A DNA stretch of 64,000 bases from CAYYDE01 sp964470525 (GTDB lineage Bacteria > Patescibacteriota > Gracilibacteria > BD1-5 > UBA6164), in contig CAYYDE010000005.1 in assembly GCA_964470525.1 (NCBI GenBank), positions 79,990 to 143,989 of the forward strand, given 5' to 3'. This document shows, in pieces, positions 1-9,833 of this stretch. Position 1 is the first letter of the stretch; each line of letters opens with the position of its first letter. The notes beneath the pieces were generated by a model. That model was not told the origin of the DNA, made no database searches, and saw only the letters and a program-made list of their open reading frames with translations. The position numbers and the translations under genes are program-made.

Positions 1-1319
1 ATATTTCCAATTCTTTCATATGTATAATTCATTTTTGTTTTTAAAAGATACATTGCAACCTGTCTTGGAATCATAAATTCTTTCTTTCTATTCTCTCATA
101 GAATTCATTCTTTTTCAATTCCAAAATGTCATGAAACAGCATTGATAATATCTTCATAAGATTTAATTGATGTTTTTTTGACTGCTTTTGTTTCTCATAA
201 AAGATCTGTTGTGAAACTTAATTTTTTCAATTTTTTTGCTACTTTTTCAAGAGATGGTACACTTTGATCAAGTTCATATTCTGCAATCAATTGGTTTAAT
301 ACTCATTCTAATTCTCTGATACTATCAGTTACATTTGCAGCAATAAATTCAGCAACATCATGAGGAAGCAAAAATTCTCTTGCTCTTGCTTTTTCTTGAA
401 TAATAGCAAGACGAGTTTCAAAATCTGGTTTTGAAATATCAACTATAATTCCCCATTCAAATCTTGATTTGAGTCTTGGTTCTATTTCTGTGAGTTCTTT
501 TGGATTTCTATCTCATGAAATAATAATTTGTTTTTCTGCATCGTATAAAATATTGAAAATATTATACAATTCATTTTGAGTTTGTTCTTTTTTTGATAAA
601 AATTGTACATCATCAATGATAATTACATCAACTTCTGCATATTTTTGTCTGAGTCTTTCTACTCATTTTTTCTTTACAGCTGTTACATATTCTGTAATAA
701 ATTTATCAGCTGTCATGTATCTTACTGTTTTATCTTTATATTTTTTTAAAATTGCATTTCCAACTCCTTGAAGTAAATGAGTTTTTCACAACCCTACATC
801 TCCATAAATATAGAGTGGATTGTAAGATTTTCCAGGATTTCTCACTACAGCTTCACTTGCAGAATATGCCAATTGATTTGAAGATCAAACAATAAAATTT
901 TCTAAGGTATATCTATCATTTACTGATCATTTTTTTCATTCCCCTTCTGTGTTTCTTTCTGTAGTATACGAAGATGTTTTTACATCAGAAGATGGTTTCA
1001 CTTTTGATTTTTTACTAAATTCTTTGTAATATGAAGCACAATCAATGACATCAGTATTTGAGGGATTATCAATATTTTGATCCACTACAAATTCTATTTG
1101 AGTAATATTTGGAAGCTCTTGTTTTGTTGCTTTTTCAATGACATCAAAAAATTTTGCCATCAAATTATCTTTCATAAAATCCGAAAGAACTCCGTATGTT
1201 ACTTTTTCTGGAGTTATTTCAACAATAGACATCTTTCTAAAATATACCAAAAAGTCTTGTTTTTTTATATCATTTATTATAATATTTAAGATATTTTGTA
1301 GCGTATAATATTTTTGCAT
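1..1319 (-). CDS. dnaA: Chromosomal replication initiator DnaA (C-terminus runs off window)
   Basis: Initiates replication by ATP-dependent melting of oriC. Domain I is at residues 1-80. The P-loop GDVGLGKTH is near residues 172-180 and its second glycine is TGA. The segment YTLENFIVGSSNQLAY just upstream is typical of domain III. The start of domain IV (RKKEFMIPRQVAMYL) is at the left edge and roughly 30 residues are missing. I chose the ATG at 1319 because it aligns with the family N-terminus; an in-frame ATG at 1400 would add 27 hydrophobic residues. It diverges from the lytic transglycosylase at 1494, so the 1320-1493 gap may hold promoters for both. oriC could lie there or beyond the left edge; I saw no clear DnaA-box cluster. 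Confidence 0.96.
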
Positions 1320-1414
1320 ATACCAAAAATCGCGATTAAAAAATAGAGAATTTTTTCCAAAGATTAGAATATAAGTTATGCAAAAAAAAACAGAAGTCAA
1401 TTATTATTTTTTTG

Positions 1415-1442
1415 TTGACAACATAAAATGTATAAGTATTTT
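1415..1442 (+). promoter_or_regulatory. Candidate sigma70-type promoter of the transglycosylase gene
   Basis: TTGACA at 1415-1420, a 16-bp spacer and TATTTT at 1437-1442, about 50 bp before the ATG at 1494. The -35 is perfect and the -10 is moderate. No ribosome binding site follows. Confidence 0.5.
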
Positions 1443-1493
1443 ATACAAGATTATAAGGTATCCTTTTATTTATAAGAAAAAAAACTATAAAAA

Positions 1494-2378
1494 ATGTCAC
1501 TCAAAAAGAACCTATTTTTTATCATTTTTTTGACAATTACTATACTTTGAATAGTAATTTTCGTGAGGACATTTTTTTTCATACCTTCTGGAGTTTCTTT
1601 TTTATTTTCATCCCCAAAAGAATCTCTTGTATTTGCTGAACAAGAACTTTCAGAAATGCAACTTCTTCATCAAGAAAGATTTGAAAAAGAGTTCTCAAAT
1701 CTTGGTGGAAACATCTATCAATTTCTACTATATATAAAAAAAGTTCCTCTTTATTTTCCTTATATAGAATCTCAGCTTGAAAAAAGAAATCTTCCTGATG
1801 ATTTAAAATATATTGCTATTGTGGAAAGTGCTTTACGAGATGATGTTGTTTCTCCTGTTGGTGCAGCAGGAATATGGCAGTTTATGCCAGAAACAGCAAA
1901 ACAGTATTGACTCAAAATAACTGATGAAGTAGATGAAAGATTTCATTTTGAAAAATCTACTCAAGCAGCACTCACCTATCTAGAATTTCTCTATAATAAA
2001 TTTCAAGATTGGCCTCTTGCAATTGCTTCATACAATAGAGGTCAAAATGCTATTCAAAAAGCGTTAATTGATCAAAATGTAACAAATTTTTTTGACCTCA
2101 ATTTAAATGATGAAACATCTCGATATTTCTTTAAAATTGTTGCAGTAAAATATATTCTTCAAGACTACCAAAAAAGAAAATGATCCATAGATGCTCTGAT
2201 TTGAACACAAAATCCTATTCCAATGACACAAAAAATTTCTGTATGAAACATTCCGGATCTCAAAATCTGGGCTCAAGAAAAAAATTACAATTACGAAATG
2301 CTAAAACATCAAAACAAATGGATTTTATGAAACTCTCTTCCACAATGAGATTGGGAAATAGAAATCATTGTTGAATAA
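1494..2378 (+). CDS. Membrane-anchored lytic transglycosylase (SLT domain)
   Basis: Cleaves peptidoglycan glycan strands. Residues 5-30 form a hydrophobic signal/anchor segment, so the protein acts outside the membrane. The SLT fold follows: catalytic Glu in IAIVESALRDD (about residue 111), then SPVGAAGIWQFMPETAK and later PLAIASYNRG, all typical of MltD/Slt enzymes. A short C-terminal tail of about 60 residues lacks a recognisable LysM domain. Eight in-frame TGAs encode glycine. The 294-aa length suits a minimal SLT protein. It stands alone between dnaA and rnpB with its own promoter and a downstream hairpin. The family is sure; whether it is the MltD type is not. Confidence 0.9.
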
Positions 2379-2408
2379 AAAAGGAAAAAAGATTTTTGCC
2401 TTTTTTAT
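2377..2408 (+). terminator. Rho-independent terminator after transglycosylase
   Basis: AAAAAAGG pairs with CCTTTTTT, extended by inner A/T pairs, and is followed by a T tract. It overlaps the stop codon and the rnpB promoter -35. Confidence 0.6.
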
Positions 2409-2423
2409 TCTTTTTCATATAAT
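2396..2423 (+). promoter_or_regulatory. Promoter of rnpB
   Basis: TATAAT at 2418-2423 lies 7 bp before the inferred 5' end of RNase P RNA. A weak -35 (TTGCCT, 2396-2401) sits 16 bp upstream inside the preceding terminator. Confidence 0.55.
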
Positions 2424-2430
2424 AGCTCTA

Positions 2431-2853
2431 CTTTTTTATGAGCATACATCTACGCTTGTAAAAGTGAGGAAAGTCCGGACACCATGAGAAAATCGTTAAA
2501 GCTAACAGCTTTGGTTGAAATATATAATTCATAAAATTTCAATACCACCGTGCCACAGAGACAATACTATCCTTCTTCGCTAAAGCTATGAAGGAAAAAG
2601 GTGAAAAGCCAAAAGGTGTTTGCGAAGTTAATTTTATCAATATTGATAAGTAAATCTCAAAAAGCTACTTTTGGAGTTTGAAAGCAATTTCAAATACTTG
2701 GTAAACTGAACGAGGTGCAATGGGAATGGTACTGATTGGAGATTATTTCTCTATTGTTTTCAAAAGGTATACCCAGCTTGAGGTAAGAAGTGATTCTTAT
2801 CCTAGATAGATTGATGTAGAGATACAAAATCCGGCTTATTACTCATAAAAAAG
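2431..2853 (+). ncRNA. rnpB: RNase P RNA (class A-like)
   Basis: Catalytic RNA that trims tRNA 5' leaders. It contains the conserved GAGGAAAGTCCGGAC (P4/CR-I) near 2467, the ACAGAGA segment near 2555, a GGTGAAAAGCC-like element near 2600, GTAAACTGAACGAGGTGCAA near 2700, and the 3' block with TAGATAGATTGATG followed by ACAAAATCCGGCTTA near 2805-2838. The ends are set by a P1 helix pairing 2431-2442 with 2842-2853. About 423 nt, normal to slightly long. A small frame at 2180-2374 ends before it and is a shadow of the transglycosylase. Confidence 0.95.
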
Positions 2854-2879
2854 TTTTAATTTAACATTTAGAAAAAAAT

Positions 2880-3488
2880 ATGAAAATCGTTTTTATTGGA
2901 ATACAAGGTTCAGGGAAAGGTACTCAAGCACGTATACTTGAAGAAAATTATGGTTTTAAACTCTATGAAACAGGTGGAGCTTTGAGAGAAATTGCTGCAA
3001 AAAATTCAGATCTTGGAAGACTCGTAAAATCAACTATTGAAGCAGGACATCAAGTAAATCCTGAAATTGTTGAGGATATTCTCGCAGATATTATTATTTC
3101 AAACCCTGAAAAAAACCTTATTCTTGACTGATTTGTAAGAAACGAAGGAAACAAAAATTCTATGGATAAAATCGTTGGAAATTATAAAGTTGTTTTTTTT
3201 AATCTTGATGAAGCAACAGCAAAACAAAGACTTCTTGGAAGAATGTATGATCAAGAAACAGGAGAAACATTTCCTTCATGAACACTCATCAATCCAAAAA
3301 ATGGAAATACTCTCGTAAAAAGAAGTGATGATGAAGAAAATGCCATCAATATAAGAATTCAACTCTTTTACGAAAAAACTCTTCCAATTATAGAAAGATA
3401 CAAACAAGAATGAAATCTTATTGAAATCAATGCTCAATGAACCATTGAAGAAGTAAGCGAAAATATAAAAAAAGGACTTGGATTATAA
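2880..3488 (+). CDS. adk: Adenylate kinase
   Basis: Interconverts ATP + AMP and 2 ADP. The P-loop is GIQGSGKGT (residues 7-15); the AMP-binding region ETGGALREI follows; then LDGFVR, whose glycine (residue 84) is TGA. The LID holds GRMYDQETGETF without zinc cysteines. The usual LDGFPR is FVR here, a Pro to Val change. 202 aa, slightly shorter than the 214-aa long-LID enzymes. It starts 26 bp after rnpB and ends in a strong hairpin. Function is certain. Confidence 0.96.
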
Positions 3489-3505
3489 AACAAGTCCTTT
3501 TTTTA
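3471..3505 (+). terminator. Terminator of adk
   Basis: AAGGACTTG / CAAGTCCTT stem with the TAA in the loop, followed by a run of T. Confidence 0.85.
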
Positions 3506-3520
3506 TTTTATATAATTTTA

Positions 3521-3548
3521 TTGACATAATTAAAATATATCCTATGAT
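3521..3548 (+). promoter_or_regulatory. Promoter of the pseudopilin-LRR gene
   Basis: A perfect TTGACA at 3521-3526, a 16-bp spacer and TATGAT at 3543-3548, 30 bp before the ATG. Confidence 0.65.
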
Positions 3549-3578
3549 ATATAAGCTTTATTTCTTTAACTTTTTTCT

Positions 3579-6536
3579 ATGAAAAAACATAAAATAAAAA
3601 ATATATATGGTTTTACATTGGTAGAACTTATTATTGTGATCACTATTTTAGCGATACTTGCAACGATTTCCTTTGTAAGTTTTCAGTCTTATACAGGAAA
3701 TTCTAGAGATAGTAACAAAATCACTACACTCAAAACGATACAAATAGGACTTGATATTTTCTATGTCTGATCTGGAAAATATCCTCTCCCAGATGGAGAA
3801 ATTACTCCATGAGAAATTGATGAAGTAGAAGTAGCTCAAAAATGAGTTATATGAGAAAATATTTCTCATCTCCTCAAACTTTCTCAAATTCCAACTGATC
3901 CTCTTACAAAAGATCTTTATAGTTATGGAGTTCTCTTAGACCAATCAGAATACCAAATCGGAACAACTCTTGAAAGTGCAATTGCTCAAAAATCTCTCTG
4001 AAATACAGCCTATGCAAAAAACCCTCAAGCAAGAGTAATATGAAATTATAAATGATATATTCAATACAAACATGCAAATCAAACTTTTGTAGCAAATATT
4101 CCAAGTTTATTGTTTCATTTTGATGAAGCAACTTCAAATTTACTTGATTGAAACCAAGTGTATTATGTAGTAGATAAAAATAAAAATCTTCCTTATGCAA
4201 TTGGTTCAACTCCGACAAATCACATTCCGTGAAGCCAAACCGTAAAAGAAATATATGGTTCTGGAAGTTCTCTCACAAACATTGATATTACTTCAGTAAA
4301 AGAAGCAAAAACAAGAGAAGAAAAATTAATAGCCATTGAAACTCTTTCAAATTTAGCAGATTTTTGAATCACTACACCAGAAGATTTTTTAAATGTTGTT
4401 GAGAAAAAACCTCTTCCTCAATCCCAAACATCAAATGGAAATCCAAATCCTCCTCAAGAGGAAAATAATGATGGTTTTTGTCCTGAAAATCCAACCGATA
4501 GTTCATATTTTACTTTTAGTAATGGAACTATTACAGCATATTCAGATGAATGACCGAAAGATGTAATCATTCCTTGTGAAATAGGAGGTGTGAGTGTAAC
4601 AACTATTTGAGCAAGTGCTTTTATGAACAAATGACTTACAAGTGTTATTATTCCAAATAGTGTAATAAATATTTGAGCACAAGCATTTAATAACAATCAA
4701 CTTACTTCTGTTAAAATTCCAAACTCAGTAACAGGTCTTAATTGAATATGAATATTTCGTTTTAATCAACTCACTTCTGTAACACTCTCAAGTGGAATTA
4801 CTGCTATACCAAATAACACTTTTGCTGATAACCACATCACTTCTATAAATATTCCCCCATCAGTAACTATTATATGAGCGAATGCTTTTTTAAATAATCA
4901 ACTTTCAAGTGTAGTGATTCCAAATTGAGTAACTACTATCAATAATAGTGCCTTTAGTGGAAATCAACTCACTTCTGTAACACTTCCAAGTACATTAGCC
5001 TCTATCGTATGAACAACTCCTTTTTGAGGAGTAACATCATTTACAAATTATGATGGGTACACTTCCCCATATGCATACGTACCTTATGAATCTGGAATTA
5101 AAATACTCACGTATGCATGAACTCCTCCAACAAATTTTGTTCTTCCAGAAAGTATAAATGGGAAAAGTGTAACAGCTATTTGAACACAAGCTTTTTATCA
5201 AAAAGATCTCTCAAGTGTTATTATTCCAAGTTCAGTAGAATTGATCCAAACAAGTGCTTTTATTATAAATAAAATTACTTCTGTAAAAATTCTCAATCCA
5301 AATACTATTATTGAAAATTCTGCTTTTCAAAGTCAAACTTTTTCTCCATGACTGTGAGTTATTTCTTATGCATCTGAAACTCAAAAAAATACCTATCATA
5401 CTACAACATATGTGGATACAGTAAAATTTCCATATGCTGTAGTTTGAGAAGACACTTCTTGACTTCCAACGCTCAATTGTCCTGAAAATCCTACTGATAG
5501 TCAATATTTTACTTTTATGAATGATGCTATTACTAACTATTCAAATGATGGTCCGAAAGATGTTGTAATTCCTTGTCAAATAAATTGAAGGTATGTCACA
5601 TCTATCAATGGGGGTTTTATAAATAAAGGACTCACTTCTGTGATAATTCCAAGCTCAGTAACAAGTATTGGAGATCTTGCTTTTTTGAGTAATCAACTGA
5701 CTTCTGTAACCATACCGAACTCAGTAACAAGTATTGGAAATTCTGTATTTGCAAATAATCAACTCACTTCTGTGACAATTCCAGACTCAGTAACAAGTAT
5801 TGGAAATGAGGCTTTTTTAAATAATCAACTCACTTCTGTGACAATTCCAGACTCAGTAACAAGTATTGGAACTAGTGCTTTTCATACAAATAAAATTACA
5901 AGTGTTTCTCTTTCAAAGTCTCTTACTTCTCTTCCAAATAACATTTTTTATGAAAATAAACTTACTTCTGTTACTATTCCAGATTCTGTAACTTCTATTT
6001 GAAATAATGCATTTTATAGAAATGAGCTGACAACACTTGTACTTCCAGATAGTGTTGTAACTCTTGGATTATCTGCCTTTTCATGAAACAAATTAAGTTC
6101 TGTAATTATATCTGACTCTGTAACAACTATAGGGAATGGTGCTTTTAATGGAAATTATCAACTTGCTACTTTACAACTTTGAAACTCTGTAACAACTATA
6201 GGGAATAATGCCTTTATGAGTGGTCTACTGACATCATTAACCATTCCAAACTCTGTAACAAGTATAGGGAGTAATGCTTTTAATGGAAATAGCTTGACCT
6301 CAATTACTATTCCAGCTTCTGTAACTTCTATTTGAGCAGATGCATTTCGTAATACTCGACTTACATCAATTATTATTCTCAATCCTGAAACTACAATATG
6401 ATCAAACGCTTTTACAAATCAAACAAATTCCCTTTGAAGTGGAACAGTAACGTATGCATCAGAAGCACAACGTAATACATATCATAATACAGGATATGTA
6501 GACACAGCAAAACTTCCAACCGCTGTAGTGCAATAA
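3579..6536 (+). CDS. Pseudopilin fused to BspA-like leucine-rich repeats (surface adhesin candidate)
   Basis: 985 aa. Residues 1-35 are a type IV prepilin signal and transmembrane helix (IYGFTLVELIIV, with Glu5 of the mature protein), and DPLTKDLYSYG is a class-typical pseudopilin motif. From about residue 300 to the C-terminus there are two blocks of LRR_5 (BspA/TpLRR) repeats of 22-23 aa with core NxLTSVTIPxSVTSIGxxAF. Each block opens with CPENPTDSxYFTF (near residues 300 and 633). The N-terminal third resembles the protein at 28881 (shared NYKG...NIPSL...NLPY). I infer export by the pilus machinery and an adhesion or cell-contact role. Dozens of TGA glycines break it into small frames under code 11. 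Confidence 0.88.
5625..5888 (+). repeat. Four tandem 66-bp coding repeats inside the LRR domain
   Basis: Units begin at 5625, 5691, 5757 and 5823 and are nearly identical. Units three and four share about 48 consecutive identical bases. Each encodes one 22-aa LRR unit. The nucleotide identity is far above that of the other repeats in the gene. Confidence 0.8.
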
Positions 6537-6537
6537 C

Positions 6538-6570
6538 AAAAAAACTCTTCTTTCGAAGAGTTTTTTTTGT
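6538..6570 (+). terminator. Bidirectional terminator between convergent genes
   Basis: AAAAAACTCTTC-TTTC-GAAGAGTTTTTT, with A and T tracts on both sides. It serves the LRR gene (+) and the zinc-ribbon gene (-). Confidence 0.85.
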
Positions 6571-6950
6571 TACATTTCAAATAAATCAGAAGCAGAAATA
6601 TTATTATTTTTAAGTTTTTTCCTTACATCAACAATCTCTTTTTCTTGTATACTTGGTCACGAAGGTATTTGAATATGTTGTCTGATTTGTGATAATTTTT
6701 GAGTCAATTTTTCTTTAATTTCTCATAAATTACTTCCATCAGATGCAATACTTCCAAGATCAATACTATTTACTTCTGCCTTAACAAGAGTGGGTTTTCC
6801 ACACTGTGGACAATGCACTGTAAGTGATAAAGTAGTTCCAGCAGCTGAGGTAATTTCAAGATTTTTTTCTTCTACTGTTGATTCACATTCTTGACAACGA
6901 AAATTCTGTACAATAGAATCAAGAATCGATTTAACCATTTGGTAATTCAT
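6570..6950 (-). CDS. Small zinc-ribbon protein, unknown function
   Basis: 126 aa. Two CxxC knuckles (FRCQEC near residue 19 and HCPQCG near residue 48) are spaced as in a four-cysteine zinc ribbon. A charged, probably helical C-terminal half ends in ISASDLFEM. I do not recognise a named family. It lies 51 bp downstream of gltX on the same strand, so the two are probably co-transcribed. The ATG at 6950 is preferred over 6986 because the extra 12 residues look like leader sequence. Two TGA glycines lie in the tail. Confidence 0.75.
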
Positions 6951-7001
6951 GTTTTTTGTCTTTAGAAAATATAATTTCAAACTCACAAAAATTGTACCAT
7001 A

Positions 7002-8618
7002 TTATCCAAGAAAATTCAAGATATTTTGTAATCTTTGTATTGACTTTTCTTTTTTTAGGAGATAAATTAACTCTAATGCTCATGGAGAAAATTCTTCTCC
7101 AGATAAAGCAACTCTCACTGGCCACAAAACTTGACCATTTTTCATCTGAGCTTTTGCAATTTCTTCAACAAAAATATTTTTTACTTCCTCAACACTTTCA
7201 AATTCTTCTGTTTTATTTTTGAGAATTTCTAAAGTGAGTTCCAATCACGCTTTTGCCATTTGCAAATCTTCAATTTTCATTTTTGGATTCACAAGCATAT
7301 CAACTATTTTTTGTGTAACTTCAAAATCTTGATAAAAAAATGTAGTGAGAGATTTATATTCTGAGAGTTTTGTGAGTCTTTTTTGAAGTTCTGAAATAAT
7401 TTTTTCATTTTTTTCTCTGTTAGCTTTCACAAAAATATTTTCATAAAAATCTTTGTCAAACTCTTGTAAATATTGTTCTATTTTTTCGTATAATTTTTCC
7501 AAACTCAACGTGTTAATCACATTTGAATTCACAAAAGTAAGTTTTTGAAGATCAACAAGTGCACCAGAAGACGACATTTTTTCAAGTTTGAAATCAAACT
7601 CTAAATAATGTTTCTCAGGATTTTGTTTTCTCCATTCTTCAAATCAAGCATTTGCCAAATTTGCCAAAAACTCAAGAATTGCAATTGGTAAAAATCATTC
7701 ACTAAAATAATAATTCACATCAGCTTCTGGATCTTTTCTTTTTGAAAGTTTTCTTTTCGCTTCTCCCTCAATTTTTACCAAAGGTCAATAATGTGCATAG
7801 AGTGGTCTTTGCCATCCCATTGTGTCAAAAAGTTGAAAATGAAGTGGTAATGAAGCAAACCATTCATCTCCTCTGATAACATGAGTCGTTCCCATCAGAT
7901 GATCATCAACCAAATGTGCAAAATGATATGTTGGAATTCCATCACTTTTCATAATGACAATATCATTAAAATTTTCTCCAATCGTGATGTTTCCTTTGAT
8001 CAAATCTTCAACTTCAATTTTTTGGTGAATACTTCCGTTTGATGCAAAACGAATAATAAACTTTTTTCAAGCATTTATTGCTTCTTGTACTTGCTCATAC
8101 GTTGCATTTCTCCAAGGAGAAAATTCTCCATATATTCCTGTTGGTACTTTTGAAGCTTCTTGAATAGCTCTCACATCAGTAATTTCTTCTTCACTCATAA
8201 AACACGGATATGCTTTTGCTTGTCTAATCCAATCTTTGATAAACACTTTATAAATATCTGCTCTTTTTGATTGTGTATACGGTCCATAATTTCAAACATC
8301 TTCTCCATTTTCTCAAATCGGTCATTCTTGAAATTCAAGTCAGATTTTTTTTAAGATATTCACATACATTTTTGCAGCTCACTCAAGTTCTCTTTTTTGA
8401 TCAGTATCTTCAATTCTTAAAAAGAAAATTCCATTATTACGACTTGCAACAAATTGATCAACCAAAGTTGAATACACAGCTCAAATATGCAAAAATCCTG
8501 TTGGAGATGGAGCAATTCTTGTGACATTTTTTCATGTTTCTCTTGCAGGATATTTTTTAAAAATATCTTCTGGAGTTTGAGTAATTTCAGGAAATAAAAG
8601 CTCAGCTAAATCGTTCAT
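7002..8618 (-). CDS. gltX: Glutamyl-tRNA synthetase
   Basis: Charges tRNA-Glu, and possibly tRNA-Gln in lineages relying on GatCAB. Class I signatures: PSPTGFLHIG at about residues 37-46, with the final HIGH-motif glycine encoded by TGA, and KLSKRKD near 290 as the KMSKS loop. The segment GIPTYHFAHLVDDHLMGTTHVIRGDEW is typical of the catalytic core; the C-terminus is the anticodon-binding helical domain. 538 aa, slightly longer than usual. Under code 11 it splits into several pieces. Its cognate tRNA-Glu(CTC) lies at 50375. Confidence 0.96.
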
Positions 8619-8750
8619 TTTTTGTTTTTTAAAAGGTAAATATTAAAAATATTATAGTAAAAAAAGTATGTTTTTCAAGAGAGAAAAATAAATTTGATAA
8701 AAAATAATAAAAATATATAATTAAAGAAATAATTCATAATTTTATTTCTT

Positions 8751-8960
8751 ATGGCAATCATTCAAGTCGATATTTCAGAAGAAATGCAAAAAAAATTTGG
8801 TATTTCAAACCACACTTCTTTTGAAACACTTCTCACAAAAACACTCTGAGACGATTTTATTTCTCCAGATTTATCTTTTACCGATTACGAAAAAATGAGT
8901 GAAACCCACAAAAAAGCATATGATAGCATAGGGGAAAATACAAAATTTCTTAATATTTAA
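8751..8960 (+). CDS. Putative antitoxin of a type II toxin-antitoxin pair
   Basis: 69 aa, starting MAIIQVDISEEM. It is small and acidic and sits 2 bp before a RelE/ParE-like ORF on the same strand. This arrangement, not a recognised domain, is the basis for the call. One TGA glycine (TLGDDF). The ATG follows the A/T-rich leader typical of this genome. Confidence 0.6.
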
Positions 8961-8962
8961 GT

Positions 8963-9217
8963 ATGAAAATTATTGAAAATATTTATGAAACCCAAGAAGT
9001 CTTTGATTTTTTAGCTTCAAGATGACTTGTCAAACAATATAAAAAAGCTAAAACCTATCTGCTTGCTGGAATCTATGGAAAAAGTGATTTCAAACTCCAT
9101 AAACCAAAAGAAAAATGAGAATGGAGTTTTCGTATCAATAAACAATTTCGAGCTTTTTGAAAATTTGAAGAAAACACCTTAATTGTGTATATCATTGATA
9201 ATCATCAAAATTACTAA
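8963..9217 (+). CDS. Putative RelE/ParE-superfamily toxin
   Basis: 84 aa. The pattern SFRINKQFRAFGKFEENTLIVYIID matches the C-terminal strands of RelE/HigB/ParE-type mRNA interferases (RxxxxRaxf then hydrophobic strands). A basic middle (KLHKPKEKGEW) fits an RNA-facing surface. Three TGA glycines, so the module is adapted to code 25. It is coupled to the upstream small ORF and ends in a strong hairpin. Activity is not proven by sequence. Confidence 0.65.
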
Positions 9218-9251
9218 AAAACATTTGAGAATCTTCTCAAATGTTTTTTTA
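9216..9251 (+). terminator. Bidirectional terminator after TA module
   Basis: AACATTTGAGAA / TTCTCAAATGTT stem followed by T8. It overlaps the stop codons of both convergent genes. Confidence 0.85.
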
Positions 9252-9704
9252 CACCTCAATTACACCAGTACTAAAAATTCATTCCTTACTACAATACACT
9301 CGTAACTCTATTTCATCAAGATATTCAATATCAAAAGTTCATGTATTTTCTTGTCAAAATTGAAATTTTTTCTCTTCTATCAGATCTCCATCTGCATCAT
9401 GAAGAGATATTTTATAAATAAAATGTTCCTCATCACTCTGATGTTCTACTTCAAAAGTCAAAAGATCATTTTCAATACTATATGTTGGAAAATGCGCGGA
9501 TTCTGTTGGAGTGAGATGATATATATCAAGAGGAATATTTATTTCTGGAGATAATAGCACAAAATCATCTTTGTGAGTGTCACAAAATGGACAAAAATAA
9601 TCACTTGGGAGATCTTCAAAAAAAGTAAATGCTTCAACTCCATCTTCTGGCTCTCATTTCAACTCATCATAGATATAATCACATCCAGTACAATGGTATT
9701 TCAT
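9249..9704 (-). CDS. Rubredoxin fused to a superoxide reductase-like domain
   Basis: 151 aa. Residues 1-55 are a classic rubredoxin: CTGCDYIYD...FEDLPSDYFCPFCD, with all four iron-binding cysteines. The second half resembles the superoxide reductase / desulfoferrodoxin iron site: an HFP motif, HxxxxxHFI with six-residue histidine spacing, and YCSKEG where the family has YCNxHG. Three His and the Cys ligand are kept, but the last His is Glu, and the usual EKHVP glutamate/lysine pair is absent. It probably handles reactive oxygen or electron transfer. Reduction of superoxide itself is uncertain. Convergent with the TA module. Confidence 0.8.
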
Positions 9705-9833
9705 ATTTTTTTATTAAGAATATTATTTGCAAAATTATAAAAAAAATCTTATAAAAAGAAAGTTTTTTATTTATTTGCAAAACTGTGCGTGATTTTTATA
9801 ATGAAAGTTGTTTAATTTCTAACATTGAAACCT

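Noticed and set aside
1320..1493. oriC between dnaA and the transglycosylase
   Set aside because: AT-rich and divergent, but no clear DnaA-box cluster; downstream of dnaA (outside the window) is equally possible.
5625..5888. CRISPR-like array
   Set aside because: The repeats are tandem 66-bp coding units for LRRs without spacers, and no cas genes are present.
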